Positions 8,148 to 15,957 of a stretch of 35,570 nt of DNA are shown one piece after another (within the stretch, counting starts at the first letter, position 1; each line of letters begins with the position of its first letter). The notes below the pieces were generated by a model. That model had not been told where the DNA came from, ran no database searches, and saw nothing but the letters and a program-made list of their open reading frames with translations. The DNA is from Rhodospirillaceae bacterium (GTDB lineage Bacteria; Pseudomonadota; Alphaproteobacteria; Rhodospirillales; Casp-alpha2). A program made the translations under genes and the position numbers. The DNA lies in assembly GCA_002686255.1 (NCBI GenBank), contig NZAZ01000079.1, forward strand, positions 1 through 35,570, in the 5' to 3' direction.

Positions 8148-9719
8148 ATGGTCTACACCAAGAAACACCCTGCCCTTCTGATCATGGGCGTTATCTTCAT
8201 CGCCATCGCCTTCTTGGCCGATTCCGGCGCCATGGGTGATTTGATCGGATATCTAAAGAACAAGAAGTATGTCGGCGAAATGGTCGGCCTGGGCTACGCC
8301 TTCGGCGGCATCGGCGTCGTCATCGGCACCTGGCATTTGTTTGGGTCGCACGAGGAAGGCGACATGGACTACTACATGTCCGCCGTTGCCGGTGGGCTTT
8401 TCATCCTTTTGGTGGCGATGCTGGTGCGCTGGTACGGCGCCCCGCTGGTCGCCGTGTGGAGCAAAGCCATAGGGCCCGTGATGGGCGACAAGCCTATTCA
8501 TAAGGTGCTCGGCCTCAACTACGTGGTCCTGGGCATCCTCGCCGGCATCATTATCGTCAACGTGTTCGGTATACCCCAGTGGGCCCAAAACGGGGTACGG
8601 CTGTCGCGTCTCGGCCTGAAGACCGGGGTCATCCTGCTGGGCACGCTCTACAGCCTAGCCGAGCTGCAATCGCTCGGCAAGCTGTCGGCGATAATGGTCG
8701 GCTTCTTCGTTCTCGGCGCCGTCGGCATGGTGCTGTGGCTGGGCCGAATGCGCAAGATCCCCAACTCCATGGGCGGGGTGCTGTCCGCCGGGATGGGCGT
8801 TTGCGGGGTGTCGGCGACGGTGGCCGCGGCGCCCGTGGTCCAGGCCAAGGCGGTCGAGATCGCCTACACCATCGGCACCATCCTGCTGTGGGGCGTCGGC
8901 ATGATGTTCCTATTCCCGGTCATCGGCCACATGCTCGACCTCGGCCACATCCAGTTCGGGGCCTGGGCCGGAACCGGCATCCTCAATTCGGCGCAGGTCG
9001 CGGGCGCCGCCCTGGCCTATCAGCCGGACGGCATCGAGACCTTGAAGGTCGCCGAGATCTTCAACATCACCCGGGTGCTGTTCCTGCCGATCATCGTGCT
9101 GTGGCTGGCCCTCTGGTACGTCAAGCACGAGGGCGAGACGGAAGGCCAGAAAGTCGACGTCGGCAAAGTGATCATCGGAAAGTTCCCGCTGTTCGTGCTC
9201 GGCTTCATCCTGATGTTCGCCCTGTCTTCGACCGGCGTTTTCGCCCCCGCACAGCACTACAAGGGCAAGTACTTCGACAGCAGCGAAGCCAAAGTCAAGC
9301 CCAAGAAGTTGATGAAGGACAAGCAGATCGCGACACTCACCGCCGAGGCCGGCAAGGTGAAGCGGGCCGACCGCAAGGCCGCCCTGGATAGCCTTGTCAA
9401 AAACCGCAAGATCATGACGGTCGAGGAATGGGGCGTTATTCGGGGTCTCTACAACGCCAAGATCCTTTCCAAGGGCGCCAACAAGGTCCTCAAGAAAGCG
9501 ACCAAGGCGGTCCGGCATACGGCCAAGAAGATCAAGAAGTTCCGACAATGGATCACGCTTCTGTTCGCCTTCGGCCTGACCGGGCTCGGCATGCAGATCA
9601 CGGTCGCCGCCATGAAACAAGCGGGCGGACAGCCCGCGGTGATCGGCGGTATCGTCGGCGCCACTAAAGCGGTGGCGTCGCTGATCGTGATCATCATGTT
9701 CGTGCGTGAAGTCATTTAA
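8148..9719 (+). CDS. YeiH-family (putative sulfate exporter) membrane transporter, enlarged form
   Basis: A 523-residue polytopic inner-membrane protein of the YeiH/UPF0324 family, annotated in databases as putative sulfate exporters. Family marks are GVRLSRLGLKTGVILLGTL (149-167), SAGMGVCGVSATVAAAPVV (213-231), GTGILNSAQVAGAALAYQ (275-292) and EIFNITRVLFLPIIV (303-317). Typical members have about 340 residues. This one has an N-terminal extension of about 140 residues with extra helices, and a lysine-rich soluble insertion (about 368-466) before the last two helices. AGGGGGA at 8134-8140 supports ATG 8148. A 57-residue membrane protein follows after 14 bases, in the same operon. Substrate is unproven; sulfite or another sulfur anion is possible. 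Confidence 0.85.
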   Translation: MVYTKKHPALLIMGVIFIAIAFLADSGAMGDLIGYLKNKKYVGEMVGLGYAFGGIGVVIGTWHLFGSHEEGDMDYYMSAVAGGLFILLVAMLVRWYGAPLVAVWSKAIGPVMGDKPIHKVLGLNYVVLGILAGIIIVNVFGIPQWAQNGVRLSRLGLKTGVILLGTLYSLAELQSLGKLSAIMVGFFVLGAVGMVLWLGRMRKIPNSMGGVLSAGMGVCGVSATVAAAPVVQAKAVEIAYTIGTILLWGVGMMFLFPVIGHMLDLGHIQFGAWAGTGILNSAQVAGAALAYQPDGIETLKVAEIFNITRVLFLPIIVLWLALWYVKHEGETEGQKVDVGKVIIGKFPLFVLGFILMFALSSTGVFAPAQHYKGKYFDSSEAKVKPKKLMKDKQIATLTAEAGKVKRADRKAALDSLVKNRKIMTVEEWGVIRGLYNAKILSKGANKVLKKATKAVRHTAKKIKKFRQWITLLFAFGLTGLGMQITVAAMKQAGGQPAVIGGIVGATKAVASLIVIIMFVREVI

Positions 9720-9733
9720 CGGGAGTATGGGAT

Positions 9734-9907
9734 ATGAGTGAAGAAAACAGCCCACAAGACTCACAGGACATCGATCTTCAGGAAGAAGCGGGCGCCACGT
9801 TCCACCGTGGTTCGGCCCTCTCCTTGTTCAAAAGCGACCGCCTGGAGGACTCGCTCGCGCTTCTTTTCGCGTTGGCGGTTGCCCTGTTCGTTTACCTTAT
9901 GTACTAA
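9734..9907 (+). CDS. Small single-helix membrane protein, companion of the YeiH-type transporter
   Basis: A 57-residue ORF starting 14 bases after the transporter stop, with GGGAG (9721-9725) as ribosome binding site. The first ~35 residues are polar and acidic (MSEENSPQDSQDIDLQEEAG). The last ~20 form one hydrophobic helix (DSLALLFALAVALFVYLMY) that ends at the C-terminus, so it is probably a tail-anchored or N-in protein. It is the last gene before a strong terminator, so it should be co-expressed with the transporter. No known family was recognised. A role as an accessory or regulatory subunit is inferred from position only. Confidence 0.75.
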   Translation: MSEENSPQDSQDIDLQEEAGATFHRGSALSLFKSDRLEDSLALLFALAVALFVYLMY

Positions 9908-9929
9908 CGCACGGGCGATTTGAATAGGG

Positions 9930-9964
9930 AAACCCGGCGTCTTAACGGGCGCCGGGTTTTCCTT
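9930..9964 (+). terminator. Rho-independent terminator of the transporter operon
   Basis: Perfect 10-bp stem AAACCCGGCG (9930-9939) / CGCCGGGTTT (9950-9959) with a 10-base loop, followed by TTTTCCTTT. It ends the transporter plus 57-residue gene operon and separates it from the stress-protein pair. Confidence 0.88.
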
Positions 9965-10022
9965 TGCCCGCCCGCCACCTTGTGCCCTCCCTATCCTCGT
10001 TCCGCTATGCTAAAAAAGTCCC

Positions 10023-10490
10023 ATGAAACCCAAGAAAATCATTCTTGCCAGCCACGCCACCCCCGGGGCCCGCGCCGCCGAAGACGCCGCGTTCGAATTG
10101 TGCCCCGGGAATGGCGCCTCTCTTCACCATCTGCTGGTCGTTCCCGACTTCTGGAAGGGCATGATGGGCGACGACTGGCTCAACAACGTGGTGACCCAGA
10201 TCCGTTTCGGCAATTACGTGGAAAACCAGCTGGTCCAGGAGGTCGCCAGTGAAATCGAGCGCCTGTCCGAACGGGCGAAGCGCAATGACATTGCCTATAA
10301 GGACGACGTGCGGCTCGGCAAGCCGGCGCCGTGCCTGATCGACGCCTGTGAAAATGGCGACTTCGACCTTTGCGTCATCGGCTCGCCACGGCCCAAGGAG
10401 GCGAAAGGTTATCGCTCGCGCATGGACCTGAATGTCCTGACCCGATCGCTGCCGGTGCGCCTGTTGATCGTGCCCCACCCCGACCGATGA
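10023..10490 (+). CDS. Universal stress protein (UspA family)
   Basis: A 155-residue cytoplasmic protein of the Usp fold. It opens with KKIILASHATPGARAAEDAA, the usual first strand and helix. It closes with DFDLCVIGSPRPKEAKGY and LTRSLPVRLLIVPHP, matching the family's GS-rich nucleotide-loop region and last strand. The GxxG(9)GS ATP motif is only partly kept, so ATP binding is uncertain. The gene overlaps the next by ATGA, implying coupled translation with an unknown membrane protein. A good -10-like TATGCT stands at 10005-10010, but no clear Shine-Dalgarno sequence precedes the ATG. Confidence 0.85.
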   Translation: MKPKKIILASHATPGARAAEDAAFELCPGNGASLHHLLVVPDFWKGMMGDDWLNNVVTQIRFGNYVENQLVQEVASEIERLSERAKRNDIAYKDDVRLGKPAPCLIDACENGDFDLCVIGSPRPKEAKGYRSRMDLNVLTRSLPVRLLIVPHPDR

Positions 10491-11113
10491 CCGAATCCTC
10501 CTCCCAGGACAATCAAGGCGATACGGATTCCGCCTGGGTCGCCATCGAAACGCCTTTCGACGCCAAGTGGCTGTCCGGGTTTCTGGATGACGTGGAACGC
10601 CTGTTCAGGATCAATTCGCTGTTGGTGTTCGAAAACTGGCAATCCCTTGGCAACGGCGAATACCAGTTCGAAGCCAATAACCTGAGCAACGAGAAAACCG
10701 TAAAAACCCGGCTCAAGACGGTCCGAGAAGGAGACACCCTTACGGTGACTTATTCGGAAGGGCTGAAAACGACAACGACTTTCCGCGTGGAGCCGAAACC
10801 GGACGGCACCGCCGACCTGATCGTCACCGACGATTACAGCGGCACCTCCGCCGACGAGCGCAAGGCCCGCATCGACGAGGTCGATAAAAGCCTCGTGCAA
10901 TGGGGGCGGGACCTGCACCTGTATCTGCTGATGTGGAAAAAATGGGGGTGGGTGCCGGGCTGGAAATGGTACATGTGCCGCGTCTGGCAACCGATGCGGC
11001 CCATGGCCCGGCGCATCTGCTATATGCTGATGATGATCACCATGTTGGAATTCATTGCGTTCCTGATGGTGTTCACCATCTTCTGGCTGGAATTGGACAA
11101 GTACCTGGAATAA
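10487..11113 (+). CDS. Unknown protein, START/SRPBCC-like soluble part with C-terminal membrane helix
   Basis: A 208-residue protein whose ATG overlaps the Usp stop (10487-10490). Residues ~15-145 are soluble and rich in alternating strands (EYQFEANNLSNEKTVKTRLK, TLTVTYSEGLKTTTTFRVE), like a lipid- or ligand-binding SRPBCC fold, but this is a shape-based guess. An aromatic, basic segment (HLYLLMWKKWGWVPGWKWYM) leads to one hydrophobic helix at about 177-200. A membrane-anchored partner of the stress protein is a reasonable inference; no firm family was recognised. It ends 10 bases from the convergent holC stop. Confidence 0.7.
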   Translation: MTESSSQDNQGDTDSAWVAIETPFDAKWLSGFLDDVERLFRINSLLVFENWQSLGNGEYQFEANNLSNEKTVKTRLKTVREGDTLTVTYSEGLKTTTTFRVEPKPDGTADLIVTDDYSGTSADERKARIDEVDKSLVQWGRDLHLYLLMWKKWGWVPGWKWYMCRVWQPMRPMARRICYMLMMITMLEFIAFLMVFTIFWLELDKYLE

Positions 11114-11123
11114 CCCGGTCCCC

Positions 11124-11576
11124 TCAGTCCTGTTTCTTCTGCCAGCCGCCGGCCTCGGTCTGGCGCCAATAGGTCAGGTCATGGCCGGCGTCGCCGTAGG
11201 CCTTCCACCGGCTCCGGGCGGCGTCGACGGCGGCCGCGTCGCGGCCGTCGAAAAGCTCGAAGCAGCGCTCATAGTCGCCGACGCGCTCCGACGTCGCGCC
11301 GTCGGTGAGGAACAGGAACTCAGCCCCGTTGAGATTGTCGTCCGCGGCCGTCAGCCATACCGGCTGGTCCTCAGGCGAGCCGTCCTGTTCGGTGCCGTGG
11401 GCCAGCCAGGATCCTTGCTCGTAGGTCCACAGAACCCCCGTTAGCGCCTCGACGCGCCGCTCCGAGCCGGCCAAAACCAGAGCCCGCTTGCCGGCGCCGA
11501 GGGTCTTTTCCAGGAGCTTCGGCAACACCTGCTCCAGCGGCGATTTCTCCAGGTGGTAAAAGGCGATTTCGGTCAC
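11124..11576 (-). CDS. holC: DNA polymerase III chi subunit
   Basis: A 150-residue protein. Chi pairs with psi in the clamp-loader complex and contacts single-strand binding protein at the replication fork. The opening TEIAFYHLEKSPLEQVLPKL and internal GKRALVLAGSERRVEAL are typical of alphaproteobacterial HolC, as is YERCFELFDGRD. The start is a GTG at 11574-11576; a longer in-frame reading runs through the end of pepA and is not credible. It lies 26 bases downstream of pepA on the same strand, a pairing common in proteobacteria, and is probably transcribed with it. Confidence 0.92.
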   Translation of the reverse strand: MTEIAFYHLEKSPLEQVLPKLLEKTLGAGKRALVLAGSERRVEALTGVLWTYEQGSWLAHGTEQDGSPEDQPVWLTAADDNLNGAEFLFLTDGATSERVGDYERCFELFDGRDAAAVDAARSRWKAYGDAGHDLTYWRQTEAGGWQKKQD

Positions 11577-11602
11577 GATTGTCGGTCCCGCCCCCGACCT
11601 CT

Positions 11603-13156
11603 CTATTTCTTCTTTTCGTAATGGTCGGCGACCAGCCGGTCCAGCAGCCTGACGCCGAACGCCGTCGCCCCCTTGGGCGCCGTGGGCAGGTCCTTTTTGG
11701 TCCAGGTGACGCCGGCGATGTCCAGGTGCGCCCACGGCGTGCGGCCGACGAAGCGTTGCAGGAACTGGGCCGCGGTGATGGACCCGGCGCCGCGGCCGCC
11801 GGAGACGTTCTTCATGTCGGCGATGTCGGACTTAAGCATCTTGTCGTAGACCTCGCCGAGCGGCATCCGCCACACCTCCTCGCCGACCTTTTTGCCGGCC
11901 TCGGTTAGCTGTTCGGCGAGCTTGTCGTTGTCGGCGAACATCCCCGCGTATTCGCTGCCCAGGGAAACGATGATGGCGCCGGTCAGCGTCGCCAGGTCGA
12001 CCATGAACCGGGGCTTGAAGCGGGTGTCGGCGTAATGCAGCGCATCGGCCAGCACCAGGCGTCCCTCGGCGTCGGTGTTGAGGACCTCGATGGTCTGGCC
12101 CGACATCGAGGTGACGACGTCGCTGGGCCGCTGCGCGTTCGAACCGGGCATGTTCTCGGCCAGGCCGATGACGCCGACGGCGTTGACCCGCGCTTTACGC
12201 CCGGCCAGCGCCTTCATCAGGCCGATGACGACGCCCGACCCGCCCATGTCGTATTTCATTTCCCCCATGCCGCCCGGCGGTTTCAGCGAAATGCCGCCGG
12301 TATCGAAGGTAACGCCCTTGCCGACGAAGCAGACCGGCATAGTAGCCCGGGCTTCCGGTCCTTTCCTGGGTCCCTTGCCCGTGGGCAGGCCACGCCACTG
12401 CATGACCACCAGCTTGCTTTCCCTGGCCGACCCCTGGCCGACGCCGAGAAGCGCCCCCATGCCGAGGCGCCGCATCCGCGCCTCGCCCAGGACCTCGACC
12501 TTGAGGCCGAGCTTGCTCAGCTCGCGGCACCGCTTGGCCAGGGTTTCGGGGTAAATCACGTTCGGCGGTTCGGTGACCAGATCGCGGGCCATGAACACGC
12601 CCTGGATCACCTTGTCCCGGGCCCGGAAGGCGGCTTTTGCTTTCTGGCCGCCCCGGCAGCGGAAGGTCAGGGCGCCAAGGGTCGGCGGGCTGGCGTTATT
12701 ATTGTTGTTGGCGTTGTTGTTCTTTTTTGTTCGGTAGCGGTCGAACCGGTAGGACCGGAGCTTCGCCCCTTCGGCGATGCAGACCGCCATGTCTGAGGCC
12801 GTCATCTTGGCCTTGTCCAGGGAGTCGACGGCGACGGTCGCGGATTTCGACCCCGAACGGCCCAACAGGACATAGATGCCGCCGCCGATCTTGTGCAGGG
12901 CCCGCTCGTCCAGGTGCCCGGGCTTGCCAAAGCCGACGGCGACGATCCGGTCCAGCCGGGTGCCCGGGGGCGCCATCAGGGTCAGACCCTGGCCGGCCTT
13001 GCCGGCAAAGGTGCCGGCCTTGATGGCGCGCCGGAGGCCGCCGTTGATTTTCCTGTCCAGCGCCTCGGCCGACGGGGTCAGCTTCCCCCCTTCGAGGACA
13101 CCGACTACCAAGGCCCCGGTGGCGGCCAGTCCCGGCCCGGAAAAAACGATTTTCAT
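11603..13156 (-). CDS. pepA: Leucyl aminopeptidase (M17 family) with Asn-rich insertion
   Basis: A 517-residue cytosolic aminopeptidase releasing N-terminal amino acids using two metal ions. The metal and catalytic residues are all visible: K280 and D285 in VGKGVTFDTGG, K292 in SLKP, D303 in KYDMGG, and D362, E364 and R366 in the signature NTDAEGRLVLADAL. The N-terminal domain (1-170) is less conserved. It contains an unusual NNNANNNNN tract at about 146-154, encoded by a near-perfect AAC/AAT run, just before the catalytic domain. ATG 13154-13156 has AGAGAGG ahead on minus. In some bacteria PepA also binds DNA; nothing here argues either way. Confidence 0.95.
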   Translation of the reverse strand: MKIVFSGPGLAATGALVVGVLEGGKLTPSAEALDRKINGGLRRAIKAGTFAGKAGQGLTLMAPPGTRLDRIVAVGFGKPGHLDERALHKIGGGIYVLLGRSGSKSATVAVDSLDKAKMTASDMAVCIAEGAKLRSYRFDRYRTKKNNNANNNNNASPPTLGALTFRCRGGQKAKAAFRARDKVIQGVFMARDLVTEPPNVIYPETLAKRCRELSKLGLKVEVLGEARMRRLGMGALLGVGQGSARESKLVVMQWRGLPTGKGPRKGPEARATMPVCFVGKGVTFDTGGISLKPPGGMGEMKYDMGGSGVVIGLMKALAGRKARVNAVGVIGLAENMPGSNAQRPSDVVTSMSGQTIEVLNTDAEGRLVLADALHYADTRFKPRFMVDLATLTGAIIVSLGSEYAGMFADNDKLAEQLTEAGKKVGEEVWRMPLGEVYDKMLKSDIADMKNVSGGRGAGSITAAQFLQRFVGRTPWAHLDIAGVTWTKKDLPTAPKGATAFGVRLLDRLVADHYEKKK

Positions 13157-13194
13157 GGACGACCTCTCTGTTTGAACGATTGAGCCCAGACTTT

Positions 13195-13228
13195 AGAGCA
13201 CTATCCAGTAAGTTGGAACCATTTGAAC
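13195..13228 (-). repeat. Second, degenerate copy of the palindromic repeat at 2899-2944
   Basis: Read on plus, it begins AGAGC and has TGGAACCATTTGAAC at 13214-13228. The reverse complement of the first copy has AGAGC and TGGAATCATTCGAAC at the same distance from one another. The outer arms no longer pair. It lies between the flippase-like gene (stop 13236) and pepA. Confidence 0.6.
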
Positions 13229-13235
13229 GGAAGGG

Positions 13236-14261
13236 TTATTGCCGGGTTTGGTCCTGTTCCCCGCCGCCGGAACGGGCTGTCGCCCCGTTGCCGTTTTCAA
13301 TATCAGGGGTTTGGTATTCCATGGTCTCCCCACGATCGCGGCTGGCCAGCCACAGGGCGCCGCCGGGAAGCGCCACCGCGATGCCGACGAGGCCGAACAG
13401 CACCGACAGCACCAGCGCCCCCTCGCCGGGAACGCCGATGAGGCCGAAAAGCCCCACCATGGCGGTTTCGCGCACCCCCCAGCCGGCGATGGAAATGGGC
13501 AGGGTCATGATCAAAAGCACGGTCGGAACCAGCACCATACTGTCGATCAGGGTGATCTCCAGCCCCAGCCCCAGTCCCAGAAGAAAGACGCAAAACGAGA
13601 TGTTGACGTGGGTCACCAGCCCCCAAGCCAGGACCGGGATCAAATGACGGAGGCGAAGAAAAACCCGGCGTGCGTCGACGCCCAGATTGCCGAGGCCGCG
13701 CACCAGCCGCCAGCGGCGGAGCGTTTCCGGCAGCCGGTCCAGCGTCATCAGCAACCACAGGCCCGCCGCCGCGCCCAAGGCGACGACGCCAAACCCCGGC
13801 CCGGCCATCGACCTGGCCGTTTCGTCCAGCCTGGGCAAAAACCACGGCAGGGTGACGCCGACCAGCGCCACCAGCGCCACTACGGTCACCACGCGTTCCA
13901 GGATTACCCCGTCGAAGGCGCTTCTGAGCCCCAACCCCTGGCGATAGACCTTGTAGACGCGTACGGCGTCGCCGCCCACGGACGACGGCAGGGTCTGGTT
14001 GAAAAACGCGCCGATGTAGAAAAGCTGCGCCGAGCGGACAAAGCCCAGCGGCGCCCCGATGGCGTTCATCACCACGCCCCAGCGGGCGCCGCCGACGCCG
14101 ATCTGGACAAAAAGGACAAGCACCGCGGCGAGAAGCATTTTGGGGTCGGCCTGGGCCGCCCGCGCCATGGCTTGGCCAAGGTCGATGTTGGAAAACAAAA
14201 ACCAGATCAAGAAACCCGACACCAGGAACTTCAGCGTCAGGGCCAACCATTTTTTCGACAT
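13236..14261 (-). CDS. Flippase-like membrane protein (LPG synthase TM / UPF0104 family)
   Basis: A 341-residue polytopic inner-membrane protein with about eight helices, including KFLVSGFLIWFLFSNIDL at the start. The family motif NQTLPSSVGGDAVRVYKVY is at about 88-106, followed by ERVVTVVALVALVGV. The fold is shared by the transmembrane part of lysylphosphatidylglycerol synthase and by putative glycolipid flippases. The synthase domain itself is absent, so aminoacylation is not expected. The ATG at 14259-14261 is preceded by GGAAG on minus. It is first in a minus-strand series with pepA and holC, but the 79-base gap with a repeat leaves co-transcription open. Confidence 0.85.
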   Translation of the reverse strand: MSKKWLALTLKFLVSGFLIWFLFSNIDLGQAMARAAQADPKMLLAAVLVLFVQIGVGGARWGVVMNAIGAPLGFVRSAQLFYIGAFFNQTLPSSVGGDAVRVYKVYRQGLGLRSAFDGVILERVVTVVALVALVGVTLPWFLPRLDETARSMAGPGFGVVALGAAAGLWLLMTLDRLPETLRRWRLVRGLGNLGVDARRVFLRLRHLIPVLAWGLVTHVNISFCVFLLGLGLGLEITLIDSMVLVPTVLLIMTLPISIAGWGVRETAMVGLFGLIGVPGEGALVLSVLFGLVGIAVALPGGALWLASRDRGETMEYQTPDIENGNGATARSGGGEQDQTRQ

Positions 14262-14355
14262 CGCGCTTCCGGTTGCCGGGGGAATAAATCAGCCGGGACT
14301 TTTAACAGTTCGCCGGGAGGGTGTCACGAGGGCTGTCGCACTTATGGAGCGGCCG

Positions 14356-15474
14356 TCAGGTGGCGCCGAAACGGACCGGCATGCGCTTGCGGCCCCAATC
14401 GCCGGGGGGGCCGTCGAAGACGCCGGGCAGGACCGTGCCGCAGTTGGGGCAGTTGCCGGTATAATTGCCGCCGACGTCCAGGTTCCAGGCCGACAGCTCG
14501 TACCAGTCGCGGACAATCAACGCCGCGCCGCACTGGTGGCAAAGGGTGGTGTCGCCCTCGGGGTCATGGACATTGCCCGTATAGGCGTAGCGGATGCCGT
14601 TCTTGAGGGCGATCGCGCGGGCCCGCGACAGGATTCCCTTCGGCGTGTTGGGCTTGTCGGTCATCTTCCAGTCGGGATGGAAGGCGGAGAAATGCAACGG
14701 CACGTCGGGGCCGAGGTTTTCCATGATCCACCCAGTCATTTCCTCGATCTCGGCCTCGGAATCGTTTTCGCCGGGGATCAGCAGGTCGGTGATCTCGAAC
14801 CAGACATCGGTTTCTTCTTTGAGGTATTTCAGCGTCTCCAGCACCGGCGCCAGCGAGCCCGTGCAAAGCTCCTTGTAGAACCTTTCGGTGAACGCCTTTA
14901 GATCGACGTTGGCGGCGTCCATGTGGCGGTAGAGTTCGGCCCTGGGTTCGTCGCAGATGTAGCCAGCGGTCACGGCGACCATCTTGATGCCCCTTTCATG
15001 ACAGGCTTCCGCCACATCGACGGCGTATTCGAGAAAGATCACCGGGTCGTTGTAGGTGACGGCGACGGATTTCGAGCCTGTTTTTACGGCGGCCTTGGCG
15101 ATCATTTCCGGCGACGCCTTTTCCTGCAGGCGGTCGAACTGGCGCGATTTGGAAATGTCCCAGTTCTGGCAGAACTTGCACGTCAGGTTGCACCCGGCGG
15201 TCCCGAACGACAGCACCGGGGTGCCGGGCAGAAAATGGTTGAGCGGCTTCTTTTCGATCGGATCGACGCAAAACCCCGACGAGCGGCCGTATGTGGTGAG
15301 GACGATTTGGCCGTCATGGCACGCGCGGACGAAGCAAAGCCCCCGCTGCCCGTCGCGGAGCTTGCACAACCGCGGGCAGATGTCGCACTGCACCCGGCCG
15401 TCGTCGAGGGCGTGCCAGTAACGGCCGGGAAAGGCGCCGGCGATGGATTCATTCATTTCGACGACGGGATTCAT
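14356..15474 (-). CDS. amrS: AmmeMemoRadiSam system radical SAM enzyme
   Basis: A 372-residue radical SAM protein. The cluster-binding cysteines C95, C99 and C102 are in GTAGCNLTCKFCQNWD. Four cysteines precede them (C30, C33, C37, C47, as in CDICPRLCKL), and a C-terminal zinc-ribbon-like pair, CHQCG and CPNCG, follows. This architecture defines AmrS, which is found with the Memo and AMMECR1 proteins; its substrate is not established. The ATG at 15472-15474 is chosen for the upstream AAGGA and family length; a reading to 15648 adds 58 unrelated residues. The fused partner gene is divergent at 15958. The start overlaps a 64-residue ORF by 26 bases. Confidence 0.93.
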   Translation of the reverse strand: MNPVVEMNESIAGAFPGRYWHALDDGRVQCDICPRLCKLRDGQRGLCFVRACHDGQIVLTTYGRSSGFCVDPIEKKPLNHFLPGTPVLSFGTAGCNLTCKFCQNWDISKSRQFDRLQEKASPEMIAKAAVKTGSKSVAVTYNDPVIFLEYAVDVAEACHERGIKMVAVTAGYICDEPRAELYRHMDAANVDLKAFTERFYKELCTGSLAPVLETLKYLKEETDVWFEITDLLIPGENDSEAEIEEMTGWIMENLGPDVPLHFSAFHPDWKMTDKPNTPKGILSRARAIALKNGIRYAYTGNVHDPEGDTTLCHQCGAALIVRDWYELSAWNLDVGGNYTGNCPNCGTVLPGVFDGPPGDWGRKRMPVRFGAT

Positions 15475-15643
15475 GGTCCTTGTCCCGGTGAACCTTGTGT
15501 TTGACGATCTCGAACTCCGTTCGCGGACACGGGCCGTCCCGGTAAACGTAGTTTCTGGCCTCGAATTCGCTCTCGAAAAGGCCGACGGCCGGCCCCTCGA
15601 AGGTGCCGTCTTCGTTCTTGTAATATAGGGCGTACAAATACAT
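15449..15643 (-). CDS. Small unknown protein upstream of amrS
   Basis: A 64-residue ORF (MYLYALYYKNEDGTFEGPAV, then GLFESEFEARNYVYRDGPC) ending in a charged tail. It overlaps the amrS start by 26 bases, suggesting translational coupling. The middle reads as a compact beta-alpha fold (residues 1-45), while the basic tail KHKVHRDKDHESRRR may be flexible. No strong ribosome binding site is seen before the ATG at 15641-15643. No family was recognised; its position implies a link with the AmmeMemoRadiSam genes. Confidence 0.55.
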   Translation of the reverse strand: MYLYALYYKNEDGTFEGPAVGLFESEFEARNYVYRDGPCPRTEFEIVKHKVHRDKDHESRRRNE

Positions 15644-15698
15644 TTCACTCACTGTTTCAGACCCGAACAGGTATGTTATCCCCGAAGGATCCCGCATC

Positions 15699-15875
15699 AT
15701 GGAATATCTTACACTGATTCCGCCGGTTTTGGCGCATGGCAGTACCACGGACGACATCCCCGGAGGAAGCTATGGGCCGCTGATTCTCTTGGGCGTGGCC
15801 ATCCTGTTCGTTGCCGTCTTCGTCGCCGAAAAGAAGTGGAACAACCGAAAAATCAGGCGTAACAACGGCGGATAA
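15699..15875 (+). CDS. Small single-helix membrane protein upstream of amrB-amrA
   Basis: A 58-residue ORF with GAAGGA at 15684-15689, nine bases before the ATG. The N-terminus (MEYLTLIPPVLAHGSTTDDI) is mildly hydrophobic. A clear membrane helix follows (PLILLGVAILFVAVFVA, 27-43) and then a strongly basic tail (EKKWNNRKIRRNNGG) that should stay in the cytoplasm. It ends 82 bases before the amrB-amrA fusion, in the same direction. No family was recognised. It does not overlap the 64-residue ORF on the other strand. Confidence 0.6.
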   Translation: MEYLTLIPPVLAHGSTTDDIPGGSYGPLILLGVAILFVAVFVAEKKWNNRKIRRNNGG

Positions 15876-15957
15876 TAAGGCTATCCGGCCTCCTGATCCC
15901 TTTACAGGGCGGCCAAGCCGCATTACTTAAACAATCAACACCAGGAGCGCGTTTGTC

